Assembly (NCBI GenBank): GCA_028583415.1
Contig: CM053269.1
Coordinates: 56,967,007-57,031,006, forward strand
Origin: Protea cynaroides
Lineage: Eukaryota; Streptophyta; Magnoliopsida; Proteales; Proteaceae
DNA: 64,000 nucleotides
Reading direction: 5' to 3'
The notes beneath the pieces were generated by a model. It was not told where the DNA came from. It saw only the letters and a program-made list of their open reading frames with translations, and searched no databases. The position numbers and the translations under genes are program-made. Below, piece by piece: positions 1 to 13,547 of this stretch; position 1 is the stretch's first letter; each line of letters opens with the position of its first letter.

Positions 1-652
1 TTGGATGTTAAAGAAAAGAAAAATAGATAAAAAAAAAAATGAAAGAATGATTACTGTATCTCCTTCTTTCTTTTAATTCATTTTTTTGACTTCCAAACAT
101 AGCCCCAATTTTTTGATTATTTTTAATATTTAGTGTATTCCAAATATGGCCTCACCGAAGCCAAACAAAAGAAATTCCTTGGAAGAACTGTACCCAAATT
201 ATCATACAAGGTTTACCAGACCAACCCTTCGCCGTCATCCGCCCACTTTTTTCCCCCGTCGGCTCAATCTTCCTCGTTTTCCCAACTTCATATATTGAAT
301 CTCAATTGCGCTGGACACTTCTCTGGGAGGACTCACCGCAGGCTTTCTTCTCCCCGAGATTCGGGTTTGGGCAATTGAGTATTGTTCTGCCGCAAAAATC
401 AAAAGGTTTCACTTTCCTCTTCCGGAAGATTCGACGATCGCCGTCCATTTAATTATCTTTTGTACTTTTGGGTTTCCTTGATAGAAAGGTAGGCGGAAGG
501 AAGATCGTATTTTGATACGAATCGGGGAAATCTGCGTGGGTTTGGGTTTTTTTGTTGCCATTTACATGCTAGGGTTTGATCTTTGTGTGCAAAGGTCCAG
601 GATAAAAAGGAAGAAGATTTTAGTAGAGGAGATCTCTTAATTCGATGAAATC
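1..652 (+). promoter_or_regulatory. 5' flank and presumed 5' UTR of the BPM gene
   Basis: No upstream gene is visible. The stretch from about 300 to 652 is less AT-rich and pyrimidine-rich, as expected of a plant leader, but the transcription start cannot be fixed from sequence. An ATG at 645 lies 8 nt before the main ATG in another frame and opens a 36-codon reading frame that ends at 755 inside the coding region. The open frame at 133-378 matches nothing I recognise and is not called. Confidence 0.45.
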
Positions 653-755
653 ATGGCTACATATGAGTCCAATATTGCTCAGAACAAGCGCCCCTTGTCC
701 TCCATTTACGGTCCTTCGCAGGATTCGTGCTCCAAGTCCATCAATGAGACGGTGA
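645..755 (+). other. Overlapping upstream ORF at the BPM start
   Basis: ATG at 645-647 reads 36 codons to TGA at 753-755, overlapping the first 103 nt of the BPM coding sequence in another frame. Its context is weak (T at -3, A at +4), while the main ATG at 653 has A at -3 and G at +4. Leaky scanning should therefore favour the BPM start, but some ribosomes could be diverted. It is real only if the transcript starts upstream of 645. Confidence 0.45.
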
Positions 756-3700
756 ATGGTTCGCATCACTATACAATAAAGGGATACTCTCTTGCGAAGG
801 GGATGGGTGCAGGGAAATACATAACAAGCGATATATTCACCGTCGGAGGGTATCAATGGGCAATCTACTTCTACCCCGATGGCAAGAATCCAGAGGATAG
901 TTCCATGTACGTGTCTGTGTTTATTGCATTGGCAAGTGAAGGTACGGACGTCAGGGCGTTGTTTGAGTTGACCTTGTTGGACCAGAGTGGGAAGGGGAAG
1001 CATAAAGTTCATAGTCACTTCGACCGCGCACTCGAAAGTGGTCCTTATACTCTCAAGTACAGAGGGAGTATGTGGTATGTATTTTGTTTCTAGAACCCAT
1101 TCTACCCTTGGGTTTGGTTGATGCTTAAGCTTCAGACCTTATGATGGCTCAGCTCTTGCTCTTAGCCATCGACTCATTTACATCTTGTGTAAATTATTAC
1201 TGCAATTCGACTTTCGGCAGGGTCATATCCTCCGTTAAATCATGGGAACTCAGTTTCTTAAATCCAAACTGCTTTTGACCTTCTTCACCTTCTCCCAACC
1301 CGCACAGTTCTTCTTTGAACTGTTGTAGTGTATGCCTTGTCAGCACATTAATTGATATAGAAATTTGTTCTACATTTGCGTAAACCTGCTATAATCGTAT
1401 GTTTACTCGTATGTCTAGTATTCCCTCATGCATTTCCCTGTCAATATATCTAATGGAGATTCTTCATTCATCTTGTTAATCGCCATTGTTTTTCTTCTTG
1501 AGTACATTGTCACATTGATGTAGTACGCCAATCCATGCTCTCAGCTAGGATAATCTGATGAGAAAGGAAATAAAATAGTGTCCAGCTTGCCAATTCAATG
1601 GCCCTAGGGTTGGTCCTACAGGTTGAAACTATGTTTCTTTGGTAATTAGGATAGAGCATAACTGACGTTACAGCTTAGGAATTATGAAACTTGAAAGGAT
1701 TTCTTGTCAAGCCAAAATGCGGTGACTGGTTAGGAAGGGCGTAGTTTTATTGAGTTTTGAATGGTTTAGCCAAATTAGATGGGTTCCATTCAGGTTTTTG
1801 ATATTGTTTGCAGGCTTCTGGGTTGTTTCTTTGCAATCAGTTGGGTTGATGGGATTTTTATGCCAATAAGCTGAAGGGAATTGTTAATGACTGGTGTGGG
1901 CTTGAGTTTGGATGCAGTGGTTGATAATTGGCAAGGTTTATGTGCTATTAGTGGTGGCAATCGTTCTCAGGTTATGGATGGTTGCAGAAAAAGGAAGAGA
2001 AAAACAGGAGAAAATCTAGGGCTCCATCTTCATGCAGTGAGTCTACAATGTAAGCGTTGGAGCTGCAACACTATGGTTCATTTAACACTTAAATGGAAAC
2101 CTCCTTGCTATTTATTCTTAATTACCTGAATCTAAAATAAGCTGATAACAACAAGAATGACATTTCCTGGTGTGGAACAGATACAAGGTGTGACAGAGCC
2201 ACCTAGATGACAACATGAAGAGATGCCCATTTATGTATCTTAAAAAAAATCATGGTCTCCTTAAGATATGTAGACGTAAGCAGGGGAAGAACAAGAGTTG
2301 GCACCAACCAGCCAAAACCCCTGAATTGGCACATTGCTACACCTAATTACAGATGTATCTTAGTGTCTTTATCTTAGAAATCTGGCTACAACTAAAACTG
2401 CAAAATTTATGAACCATACAATGAGCAATTCTTTATTCAAGTAGTTCTACATTGAATAAAAGAAATAACCTAATAATACTTTTATGCCTATGATAACTAA
2501 TAATAGCCCATTAAAACACGTATGGCACCTGTTCGAGGAGGAACTTAAAATAATAGCAAAAAACTAGCTATGGGAAAATCTAATAGTGTAGTCACACTAT
2601 CAAAGAACCCTTCCAACCCCCCTCTTCCCGGTTTTTGGCAAACACCTTCCAATCACGCAAAGAAAGAAGGTCATGCTATCTTGAGCTTCTTGGCCATTTG
2701 AATGCTTTGTGGAGATGCTAAGCTCTCTCACTTTGAACTTTTGCATCATTTGGCTCGAAATGCTTGCTTGATTTTGAAGTATCTTCCCCTCACTCCCTGG
2801 GGAAAAGACGGGAGTCCGTTAGTGATGACTAGTAGAACCGAAGAATCCCACATTTTATTATTCTGAGATGGTGGGTTGTTCTTCCATTTTAGAAGAATGG
2901 TCCATGGGATTTGAGTCTTATTTTTCCCCAGAAAACATGGTTGTGAGTCTTAATATTTTTCTTCAAGCTTAGGGAGTCATTGGAACTTAATGCCTAAGAA
3001 GAATGAAGAAATTGAAGAAAAAAAATAGAACTTTCAATTTGTAGACAAACCTTGTTTGTGGATTGCAACGAAGGTTTTGTTTCCAGTTTAGTTGTTATTG
3101 CTGTTAATTTGCTGCTATTTTACTGTTTTTGCTGTTTTTGCTGGGTTGGGAGTTGATTCACTGGTTGAGCTCCTTCTCGATTGGTGGCAGCTAATTCTTC
3201 CACTCTTGCCTCTTTCTGGGTTTAGTTGCTGAATTCAAATGGAGATAATCAACATTCTTGATCTGATATCTTCTGGTTCTGTGACTCGATTATAAGGTCT
3301 GTTGAAGTTAAACACACAAAATGCATAAGATAGATTACATGGTTGGTCAGGCCTTGGGGTTCCAAACTCTAGCTACGGTTCTCTGATTGATTTGAAATTT
3401 GGGGGTTGGTGTCAATAAGTCTCATTAGTCATAATAGAACCTAGAATTTCAAATTTCTTTTGAGGTTGAATTTTACGGAATTTTGAAGTAAACTGCTTTT
3501 CTACACTCAAAAAAAGTACCTAACTGTCTGATAGGGTTCGCTGTTTGACCCACTTAAGGCTTGTGGATCTTAGTTATTCTTATATGGTTTAAATTTGAAT
3601 ACTTGTTGCTTATTGTTGAAGTGTGTGGATTATTTTAATGGCAAGTTGGTCATTTCTGAGTTCATTTTTTTTCCCTTAAAGTTGGTGAGCTTTCTGGATT

Positions 3701-6700
3701 TAAGTTGTTGATGAACACTCTTGGGGCCCATTACATATAGGATTAGGGTTTAGTGGAACCCATCCTTCATTTTGTCAAGGGAATTTGGAAGTCAATTAAA
3801 ATGTATGATAATCAAAACTTGTAAAGGGGAGGGGAAGAATACAAAACGGAAAGTTGTATAGACGTACTAATTACATTGTACTATCTTCGTAGTTGACTCT
3901 TGCAGTTTATTTGGATGTGATCCTTTATTATTGTCAAAAATTTATTTAGTGCCATTACTTAGGCTCTCTTTGGGTATGTATTATAGAATTAATTATATAA
4001 TACATTATCACATATGTAGTTGTTTGGTATGATTTATAGTATTTATTTATATTTAAAATAAATTAATATAATCTAAAATATACAAATAGGTTAGAAGGTG
4101 TTTATCATTATTGTGATAATCTATTATTACTTCTTTATTTTTAATGGTAACAAAGGGTTATTATTTATGATCTCATAATTTATTTTTATAAACATAAATA
4201 TAAACTATACCAAAGAGAGCATTAGTGTTTAATTACTGTTTATTATATTCAGGTGTTATTTCTGGTATAATTTATTTATTTTGGATTTTCAGGGGTTACA
4301 AGCGTTTCTTTAGAAGAACAACTCTAGAAACCTCTGATTATCTGAAAGATGATTGCCTTGCCATGCATTGCACAGTGGGAATCGTCAGAACCCGTGTTGA
4401 GGGACCCAAGAATTATAATATTCCAATACCACCATCAGATATGGGTCAGAACCTCAAAGAGCTTCTGGCATCTGGCATTGGTTCTGACATAACTTTTGAA
4501 GTTGGTGAAGAGACATTCAAAGCCCATAAATTGATACTAGCTGCTCGCTCTCCGGTTTTTCGAGCTCAATTCTTTGGATTGATTGGAAATCCAAACATGG
4601 ATAAAGTAGTGGTAGAGGATGTTGAACCCTCAATTTTCAAGGTATTGATTTTGCATCTCTTTGTTTTCATTAGAATATTCCCAGTAAATTTTAGATGTGC
4701 CTTTCATTGTTCTAATGCATGACATACTGGCATCTAATCTATTTAAGAACTCTGTAATAGGTAGCATCTATTGCGAAAATTCAAAAACTCAAGTTTCGGT
4801 GAGACAGAATTCCGAAATTTCGACTGAAACAACCGAAATCTCGCTGAAAGTGTGCATTTTTTGCCAATGAGTTCGGTTGGCCATTCCAAATGGCCATATT
4901 AAGCTCCAATACTTCAGGAAAACCTTATTTTTGCCTATATAAACATATGTAAACCTTCATATTGCAAGAAAAGTCATACAAAGTGGTAGTTTGGTTTTGA
5001 CCCATGGTTGGCAATTTAGCATATCTCAAGTGTATACCTTGTGTAATATTGCCTATTCTACAACATTGTTTTAGTACTAGAAGACAAAAAAAGGCAAGTA
5101 AAACAATTAAATTATGCACAAGAAATGAAGAAACATAATTTTGATTAATTATGAAAGAGTACAAAGTACATGTAATATAGACACAAGCTCACAAATCATA
5201 ACATCCTAATGACTAATTCCACGAAGAGTGACTTGGAGGATCTGGCAATTTTCCACGATTGTATGACAAATGCAAGCCATGCCATATTGTGCCAGAGGAA
5301 ATGCTCAAAGTCCTCTACTGTTGCCCTATAAATGGCGTCATCTATGTACTGCAGGTAACCTATCCCAGGGTTTAGATCACCGTACTGTGAAGAACCAACC
5401 ATTGACCCACTGTAACTGGATAATATTGCATGCATGTATGGCTGATGGGCCAGGCAGGGGAAGAGGCTGTCGACAAAGGACGATCCAATGTGTAATTGGG
5501 CATCATTGTTAAAAGCACTGGGAACGAAGAACCTGTAAAGTTAAAATTAGTAACAGTTTATATCGGTTATGTTCTCTCTCTTGGAGTTGATTTTAGGGGG
5601 CTAAAAGAGCTCAAGTTGACTGTTGACCATTGATTAATATCTTGCAGCAAAGCAAGGTTTTTAATTTGTAAGAAGCTTAATCCGTTCTCTCTCTCTCTCA
5701 TAAGTCATATGCCTGCAACTTTTGCAGCTCCGAACAGGGATATTCATCCCTCCGAACATTTAGCATCCACCTTTAAATTCTCAACCAAAAATGCAATCCA
5801 TGGAGAGGCAGAAACAGGGCCACCACTCCCCTATATCCCTTCTCCTGCCCCTTTCTCTCTTTGTAAAATATCCTGAACCGAGGCCCACTCTGTCCCCCTC
5901 AATTTTCAGTTTTTTCCACCTATGTGTTTGGGTCGGTGCAACATCCTAGAAGTCTACAACAGGAGCTCCGCTTCTCTGTATCTGTCCCTCTCCTCCTCTC
6001 TTTTCTCAGTTATATTTGATAGATTGACTAATACCTTCAAAAAAAGAAGGAACTACCTGTATTTGCTTTTATTTTCAACTAGAGGGCATTTTAAACTAAT
6101 AATCATCAAATTTTTTTTTTGTATGTCTCATACAGTAAAGTAAAATTGGATGTCATTGCTTTCTGATGTTTTTATGTCATGTAAATAAACAAGATGCAAA
6201 ATGTTATCTAGTTGGGCAGCAGCACATAGATGGGGATCAACATGGGCTGGGTGGTTAGTTTTGCCATGTCGAGGTCTGATGGCTAACCCAATTGTTCTAA
6301 AGATTGTACGCCCCTCTGGATCGTGTACGTTCCAATTCTATTACCTATCTGAATTGTCATGTGGTGAATTGTTCCCTTGTATTTTTAGTTGTCAAATCAA
6401 TGGAGGCTGATGTGGCTACTCCAACTGTTGGATAAACAGGGGCCATGTTGACTGGTCAGTTATCAAACTTCAGAACTGAATCTTATGTGCACCAATGCAT
6501 TAACGTTTTTTTTTTTAAATCAATAGCTGTCCGGATCTGGATGGAAATTGGCATGCTGATCATGCAACATGGGGAATAATATTTGGGTTGAAATTTACTA
6601 CATGAATGTTGACAGTTCCAGAAGTTTTGAGCCTAGTTGCCATGTGGCAGACATTAGTGCACAAAAACACTTATCTGAATATTCCACTTTAGGGGTCTTC

Positions 6701-9700
6701 ACCTAAAATACCATGCCCTTTCAAGATATATTGTGGTATAGAGGGGATGCCAACTTCAGGGAATATGAATGAAATAATTTCATGTTCTTGCCTCTTGTAG
6801 AAAAGATATGATAAATCATATTAATCTTTATATAATAGTCATAGTGTGGTTCTGAATTTTTGATATAGAAACTTGTGATACATTACAACAACAACAACAA
6901 CAACAACAAAAAAGCCTTATCCCAACTAAATGAGGTCGGCTACATGGATTTTTGTCCGCCAATCAGCTCTGTTGGATGTCATACTTAAAGCAAGGTCTAA
7001 GCTATACATGTCTTTCTTCACCACCTCTCTTAGAGTCATCTTAGGTCTGCCCCTAGCTCTTTTAGATCCTTTAATCTGAATCAAATCACTCCTCCATACG
7101 GAGCATCTAATGGCCTTCGTTGAACATGGTCATATCATCTCAAACGACCTTCTTGTAGTTTATCATGTATCGGCGCTACTCCTAAGTCAGCTCGAATACG
7201 ATCATTCCTTACCTTATCCTTCCTAGTTTTGCCACACATCCATCTTAACATCCTCATCTCAGCTACACTAAGTTTATATATATGATGCTTCTTAACTGCC
7301 CAACATTTTGCACCATACATCATATCCAATTAAATGACTGTCTTATAGAATTTTCTTGTAATACCTGAATATCTATTTCCAGATTTTTACCATTTGCCTT
7401 TTTTGAAAAAATTATAACCAATTTTTAAACTGTATTATACCCCAATAAATTTCATACCATATTTTTCCATTCCTAAACTTACTATTGCCACCTCTATGAT
7501 TGCACCCCCTCTCCAACAGCTGAAATGGTCCCCATAATATGAACTCTAAGATTTGAAGTATTTGTTGTCCTCCATCAATCTGCCCCCTCCCCTTCTCTTC
7601 AATTTTGGGTAGTAGAAGTTCTTGTATATTTGTAAGTGTGGCCTTCTCTTTTTATATTTGTCATTAGACTAGGATTGGATCCCGTTGTAATTATTATTGT
7701 GAGGTAGAGAACCAACCAATTGGGGTTGGGAGTGGGGTCTCGAAACCAAACCATGTCTTTTCTTGTGCTGGTACAAATATAACTGTAGTATAATATAGAA
7801 ATATTACTGTGGTATAATATAGGGTACACTACTCCTGTAGTTATGTAGGGTACTTGTATATGGAATATTAGTTCTTATGATTGTTATGTCTCACACATTG
7901 TATTCTTGTTTAAAATTAAAAGATTTTTCGTGAGCAATTTATGCAGATCCCGGGGTTTCTTTTAGTGTCATTGGAGCAACTGACATTTTGTCACCTATCC
8001 TGATGTCTGTGCACCAGTGATGTTGTTTGAAGTGGCAGTGCTTGTGTGAATTAAAAATTGTGAGCTGAGCTGAGGTTCTAACCAAAACCTTGAACTGAAC
8101 CTCCACACCTTCAACGTCCTTTATGGTTAAGGGCGTGATGGTTCGGTGATTTTTCTGGTTCAGACTTCTTTGGGCTGGGTTTAGGCTGTGCACGGGCTTT
8201 TGGCGGTCTACATACTTCTTTGTGTTTGTGTCTATTTATGCGTTTGTACATCCAATCAGACGTTCTGCGATGGATGATTATCTTTTCTGCCTTGATTTTT
8301 CTTTTTGTGTCTAAGAGTGTACCTTTGTTCTTGTGTTGCAGGCCATGCTTCTATTTATTTATTCTGATGAGCTTCCTGATGTACGTGAACTCACTGGTTC
8401 AATTTCTATATGCACATCAACGATAATGGTGCAGCATCTGCTAGCTGCAGCAGATCGATTTGGTTTGGAACGACTAAAACTATTATGTGAAGCTAAGTTA
8501 TGTGAAGAAATTACCGTGGAAACAGTGGCGACAACACTGGCCCTTGCAGAGCAACATCAATGCTTACAGCTGAAGATCATCTGTCTGAAATTTGCTGCAG
8601 GACATTTGGGAGGTGGGTATTACCTATAGAATCCAAGAGATGCCCTTTTCATGTTATGACACCTTCACATATTTATCTGATTTCTATAGGTAAATGCAAA
8701 AGCATCATTGATACTTTTGAAATAAAGCCATGTTCACAATAATTGAAATACCTTATATGTTCGCACCCCTAAATCTATCTGGGTTAGCTTGGATTGAACC
8801 GACAAGCTCATGTTTATGTTGCTGACTATGAACTAATTGAGCTATGGTGCAATACCTATGTTCCTTTTTAATTGGTTGCAATGTCTGATTTGGATTTCAA
8901 TGAGGCTATTGTTATACTCTCCCAAGCTATTGGTAATAAGTTATTCACCAAGACTATTCTTGGTCTTTGGAAAGATTAATCCATCTATGTTTTTTGGTTA
9001 TATGTCTGGATCCCTTTTGCTTTCCCAGCCCTCCGGGGCATTTGTTTCCAGAGAAATTGGGGAAAGAAAAGAGAAAAGGAAAAGAAAGTTATGTACTTTC
9101 TTTTGTTTGGATACATAGGGAAAATAGGACAACAATTATTAAGCCAAACTAAAATGGTACAGATTTTTTTATTTTCGGGGGTGGGGGTGGGAATGTAAGT
9201 TACTTTTAAGGGAGGATTTGGTTGGGGGAGAGTCTTGATCGCTTGCCACCCAGCTCTTTTGCCCCCTTCCCCTTCGTTCTGTTTCCTCCACATTTTAAAG
9301 CTGAAAAATATAGCGCCCGAAAAGTTAATTTTAAATTTGAACTCTTCACTTTCTTAGCATTTATTTTCCCTTTTAGTTCTTTCTACAATCAAACAGTGGA
9401 AATTAGGTATAGACCTACTTTCTTTTCTTTTCCCTCATTTTTTTGGGCATGTAAGCATGCATTAAGGAGGCTTTTAATTCTCAGACAAGGAGCAGGATGG
9501 AACAGTTTCTTTTTTGGAACTGAGTTGAAAGGACATCCAAATCTTTTTGCCGTTTTTAGCTGGAAATGCAAAGGAAATGTCTCTTTGCATTGATTTTGGA
9601 GAATATCTGTTGGCCGAAGCTTCACAGCCTTTGGCTCGATGGTAGCCGTAATGATGGTGAACATGTGATATTCTACGTAGGAAAATAAGGATGAGGTACC

Positions 9701-12286
9701 TGCTCTCTCATGTATCCCTTATATCTGAGAAGGCTGAAGAAGTGGTCAACCTCCACTGCATTCATTTTGACTTTGTTAGAGAGTTCTATCATTCTCTCTC
9801 TCTCTCTCTCTCTCTCCCTCTCTTTGGGAGGGGGCAGATGGAATGTGATGCAGAGCAGATTTAGAAAACCTTAAATTCGGTTCGTTACGGAGCACTCAAC
9901 CTTCAAGGCCTCAATATGAAAACCTAGGGTTTAGGGGTCACATATTTTTGAAGGACATGATCAGCCTAAGAGATTATAAGCTGACCATATTAGGAAAGAA
10001 AATAAAAAATGTAATAAGAATTATGAGGGAGAAAGATGATTTAAATTAAACCCAACCCATAGCGAGTTTGAAACCTTCCATCAAATACTGAATACCTGCC
10101 TTGATCTAAATGAGCTTCATCACTTGGTTGTTGGCCAGTATAGGTGTGGTTTGATGCATGCATGTTGATAGATTGGAGAGATAATGGTTGAAAATTTGTT
10201 TAAATAATGGATATTAAAATTTACAATTTGTCGACTACTGAATTTTCTTCAAAATAATAATTCATTCAAACCTTCACTTTAGCCATTCGGTACTTCAGTT
10301 CCATGTCACTGAAATAGGAAATACACTGAAGAAATCTATATCACATTGTAGAAGTGCAATTGTGTGGATACAGCATGAACAAAATATGTTGGACGTGGCA
10401 GACCCCAAAGAATAGGATATGGAGATGGCATAAATTTTGAATTCCGTAAATATGTTAAAACTATTTTTAGTTTAAAAAAGTCTTATAACAATTCCTCAAG
10501 TAAAATGTTTTCTTGTATTTTTCAGTTTTATTCTGATTGAAGCTTATCGAAATCTTGATAACCATCCTTGAAATGACTTAGGAAAGATTTGTGCTTCTGA
10601 TATTCTTTGTGTTTCTCCCATTAGCATCATCTAAATTCATGGCATGTATTGATGACTTTAATTGTTTGAAGGCTATATTGATCTTGGTGTCCATTGTTTA
10701 TATCTTTCAAGTTACAGTTGGCAAGGGAGAAGGGAAACCTCAATTTATGAAAATATTAAAATATTAGGTGTATTTGTCTTGATTAGTCTATAAATACATA
10801 ATAAGTATACTCAAATTCCAGCTTGTAACTGCTAATATGTAGCAATTCCCCTGAAATTATTAGTTATTAATCGTGGAACCACCTTGGTTCCTCAAAATAT
10901 TATCGTTTATGGGGGATTATTTGTTTATAAGATATTGTTCACAAGTAGGCAACTGTATATCCACACAACCATGTGCTGCTCTTTGATAGGATACTTCAAA
11001 ATATTTTCAAAAGACTAAAAACTGAACCTGTGACCAATTCAATAATAATAATAATAATAAAAACTGCTTCACTTCGAAATTTTCATGAAGGATAACTGAC
11101 AGGTTGTCTGTTACAATATTATGTCTGGCATCTTTATTCTCCCCTCGTCCCCTTGGCCCCTCTCTCCTCCCTACCCCCCTCACATGTGGGGTTGGAGGGT
11201 ATCAGTTAATATCGATTAAATCTATTGCCGAGTACCTTCCATGTCCGTAGACATGACGATGCCTGTAGCTCCCTCACTGATTTGGTTTATTTCTTTTGTT
11301 TTTTTTTTGTTTAACCACTGAATCCAATTATAGAAACATTGAATGATGAATATTTTTTTTACCTTTGTTGAATTCTGATTTAATTCCTGTTTTGGAATGT
11401 ATTTACTTACATTATCCCAGCTTACTTGGTAAGAAGCTTTTGTTTTACCATGGAAAGAAATCCTGGATGTCATAATCTGTAATGAATAACTCTGCATATG
11501 TTTGTCTAGAAAATATTATATTAGTTAAGTTGCGTGGCATTTTTCATTTGATCATTGCCATTGACAACTGAGCTGATGGAACTGGCATTCTTAATTTTTT
11601 TTTTCTTTTGGGGGTGGGAGTGGTCTTGTTAATGATTCTTATAGACAGTGACCTAATTTCTTTTAGCATTGGAACTATAGTAGTTCATTGGATTGTTATG
11701 ATTATCCAGTTGGGTGTGGTGTTGGACAACGGACATGATACTCTTGGTGGATCTATATGTTAAGGGTTACCTGCATGAACACGTAACAACTTTCATCTCT
11801 CTTCCTTTCCTATGATAGGGGAAGAAGAATATGATTAGTCAGCAATTCTATACACTGAGATTCTTGGATTTCACCTCGTAACTTGAAAATTCGTATTATT
11901 TGTGATCTTTCTTATAATTGTAAGCAATCAGTGGAATTGATAAGCTTGCTTTAATGGATCGAGTAACTGATTTGTTCTCTTACAGAATTTATATCTATTT
12001 ATGTTCTTTTATTTCAGCTGTTAGTTTTTAATTTATTAAACTCATCGAGCCCATATATTTCCTAATGGCAGTGGTCATGCAGTCGGAAGGATATGGATAC
12101 TTGGAAGAGAGCTGCCCCTCTCTGCTTTCGGACCTGTTGGCAACAATTGCAGTGGGTGACAAGGACTCGAGTTTGCTGTTTAGCAGGAAGAGGGGTGGCA
12201 CCAACAACATTGGGACCAGCTTGGCAGCTGAAGGGACAGTTGCTGTGGTCGATCCAGACAACAGGCGCATGCGGAGGAGGCTCTAA
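653..12286 (+). CDS. BPM: BTB/POZ and MATH domain protein (BPM family), CUL3 E3 ligase adaptor
   Basis: Exons 653-1074, 4293-4641, 8342-8612 and 12072-12286 join in frame to 418 aa plus TAA; all introns are GT-AG. The MATH domain (about residues 33-165) contains the hallmark GYSLAKGMG and [12 protein letters not shown]. The BTB domain (about 190-315) contains [24 protein letters not shown]-like C-terminal part carries [13 protein letters not shown] and [18 protein letters not shown], and the tail RRMRRRL is a possible nuclear signal. In plants BPM proteins bind CUL3 through BTB and recruit substrates (for example class I homeodomain, ERF/AP2 and MYB factors, and PP2C phosphatases) through MATH, so they act in ABA and stress signalling. 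The length matches the family (about 400-415 aa). The start was chosen for its strong context and full MATH domain. The first W codon of the MW-GYKRFF junction is split across intron 1 (TG|G). Family assignment is near certain; which paralogue it is cannot be told. Confidence 0.95.
1075..4292 (+). other. BPM intron 1 (3.2 kb)
   Basis: The donor is GTATGT at 1075 and the acceptor TTTTCAG ends at 4292. Most of it is unremarkable AT-rich intron. Its last 330 bp contain a Tourist-like MITE (3962-4221), which leaves only about 68 nt of original sequence before the splice acceptor. No coding sequence is seen; the open frame at 1881-2129 has no recognisable product. Confidence 0.85.
3959..4224 (+). 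mobile_element. Tourist-like (PIF/Harbinger) MITE in BPM intron 1
   Basis: A 260-bp AT-rich element (3962-4221) runs from GGCTCTCTTTGG to CCAAAGAGAGCA. These are imperfect terminal inverted repeats, with one mismatch at the first base. It is flanked by TTA on both sides (3959-3961 and 4222-4224), the target duplication typical of PIF/Harbinger elements. A second copy of the family, in reverse orientation and split by other elements, lies at 55269-55406 and 61518-61650. Confidence 0.75.
4642..8341 (+). other. BPM intron 2 (3.7 kb)
   Basis: The donor is GTATTG at 4642 and the acceptor TTGCAG ends at 8341. It contains the 3' end of an RTE-type LINE at about 6885-7345. At 4780-4860 there is a stretch of short alternating GAAAC/TTTCG motifs resembling a segment near 46650-46880. 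The remainder shows no coding or repeat signal I can support. Confidence 0.8.
6885..7345 (-). mobile_element. 3' fragment of an RTE-clade LINE
   Basis: On the minus strand 7329-7138 encodes the C-terminal end of an RTE-type reverse transcriptase, recognisable by [13 protein letters not shown] and [20 protein letters not shown], then VAPIHDKL. Downstream, the reading frame is broken. The element ends in a (TTG)n tail seen on the plus strand as (CAA)n at about 6888-6910. Short-repeat tails instead of poly(A) are typical of RTE elements. The conserved plant RTE 3' segment CTTATCCCAACTAAATGAGG is present at about 6916. The 5' part is missing, the usual result of 5' truncation during target-primed insertion. 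Confidence 0.8.
8613..12071 (+). other. BPM intron 3 (3.5 kb)
   Basis: The donor is GTGGGT at 8613; a second possible donor, GTATTA at 8617, would break frame with exon 4. The acceptor TAATGGCAG ends at 12071. It contains a (CT)n run at about 9793-9816 and an (AAT)n run at about 11041-11060. No transposon boundaries or coding motifs were found; the short open frames in 8837-9664 lack any family signature. Confidence 0.8.
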
Positions 12287-13547
12287 CTGTCTCAAGAGTC
12301 GGGACACTTGCAGGAATGTGGCCTGGAATGGCTGGGGGTGTTATGGTCATCCACCAAGGGAAGGGGAAATCCTCTCTTAAGCCTTGAAGCTTTCCTGTTA
12401 GCACCTTTCTTTTGCGTTATGATACTTAATTCTTTCAGAAAGGAGTTGATGTGGCAGTCAATTTTTCCAGTAGCTCTTCTTTCTTATCAAAGAATAGTAC
12501 GGTCAGTGATCCCAAACCTGTGTACTGGATCTATTAGCCATGGGTTGGGTAGCTGGTTTACAGTAGGATCCATACACATGTTGAATTAGCATTCCTCTCA
12601 TCCATCCAATGTTTAGGAAGGGGATGAGCAACCCTAAAAAGCTAGGGTGACTCCTGGTGGCCTCCCTTTCTATTTGGAATGAAGGGCAATCATTAAACCC
12701 TGATTAATTGGGAACATCCCCTCCATGGTTTCTTGAGATTTATAGGCAGTTATTAGAATCTGTTGACCCTTTAGATGTTGAATGCTTGGATGGTCTTTAG
12801 GGACTATCCAGCCTTTATTTATAATAAGAAAAGAGTAAGGAAGAGGTTACAAAAGAATTAAATTCTTCTAAATTCTTCTGAACTCTCCTAATTATAAAGG
12901 AACTAAAACTACTCTACCTACCCAAGATTGATACCCCTAATATGAGACAGTTACATGGAATTAACCATACACCATTTCAGGCTAAGCTATATATCACTAC
13001 AGAGTCCAACTTAATTTAGGGTTTCCCATGGATGAGAACATCCCCTTGGAGAACTAAGCTTGCCAATGTATACCTGATTCCTCAAGAGCAGACGGCTGGT
13101 GTTAGACAGGGAGTTGTGGTTAGCCCATTTCGTGTTGGATCATGTGTCCTTATTTAACCATCTACTAGCTTTGGAAGGATAAGCCTGTTGTAGTTAGTGC
13201 AATAAAAAAAAAAATTGTTCATTGAAATAGAAACATGAAAATGGCTCATATTATGGCTTTAATGACAGGATTATAATCGAGGTAAGCAAACACTGCTGCT
13301 GTTCCTTCGATTAAAAAGAAAAAGAAAAAGAAAAGAAAATACAGGATTATAATCAAATCATACTTTTGATACTTCTTCCTAAATCATCATCATTTGCCTT
13401 GTGTTTTCCATTTGGGTTGGAGGACGGGGATGTAAGAAGAGGGGGAAAAAAAATCCACTGATAGAGATCATTCCATAATCCATAGTCCATATACTCAAAA
13501 AGGAAATGGAGATCATCAACTTGTAGGATCATGGTTCCATTGGCATG
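12287..13547. other. BPM 3' UTR and intergenic spacer
   Basis: Downstream of the BPM stop there is no clear gene. A 3' UTR presumably occupies the first few hundred bases, but no polyadenylation site can be fixed. The segment at about 12810-13010 looks like degraded repeat or LTR sequence, AT-rich with an inverted TTATAAATA-like motif, but no boundaries or TSD are visible. Confidence 0.4.

Noticed and set aside
620..1018. 132-aa minus-strand frame opposite BPM exon 1
   Set aside because: Shadow of the MATH-domain coding frame; no homology features of its own.
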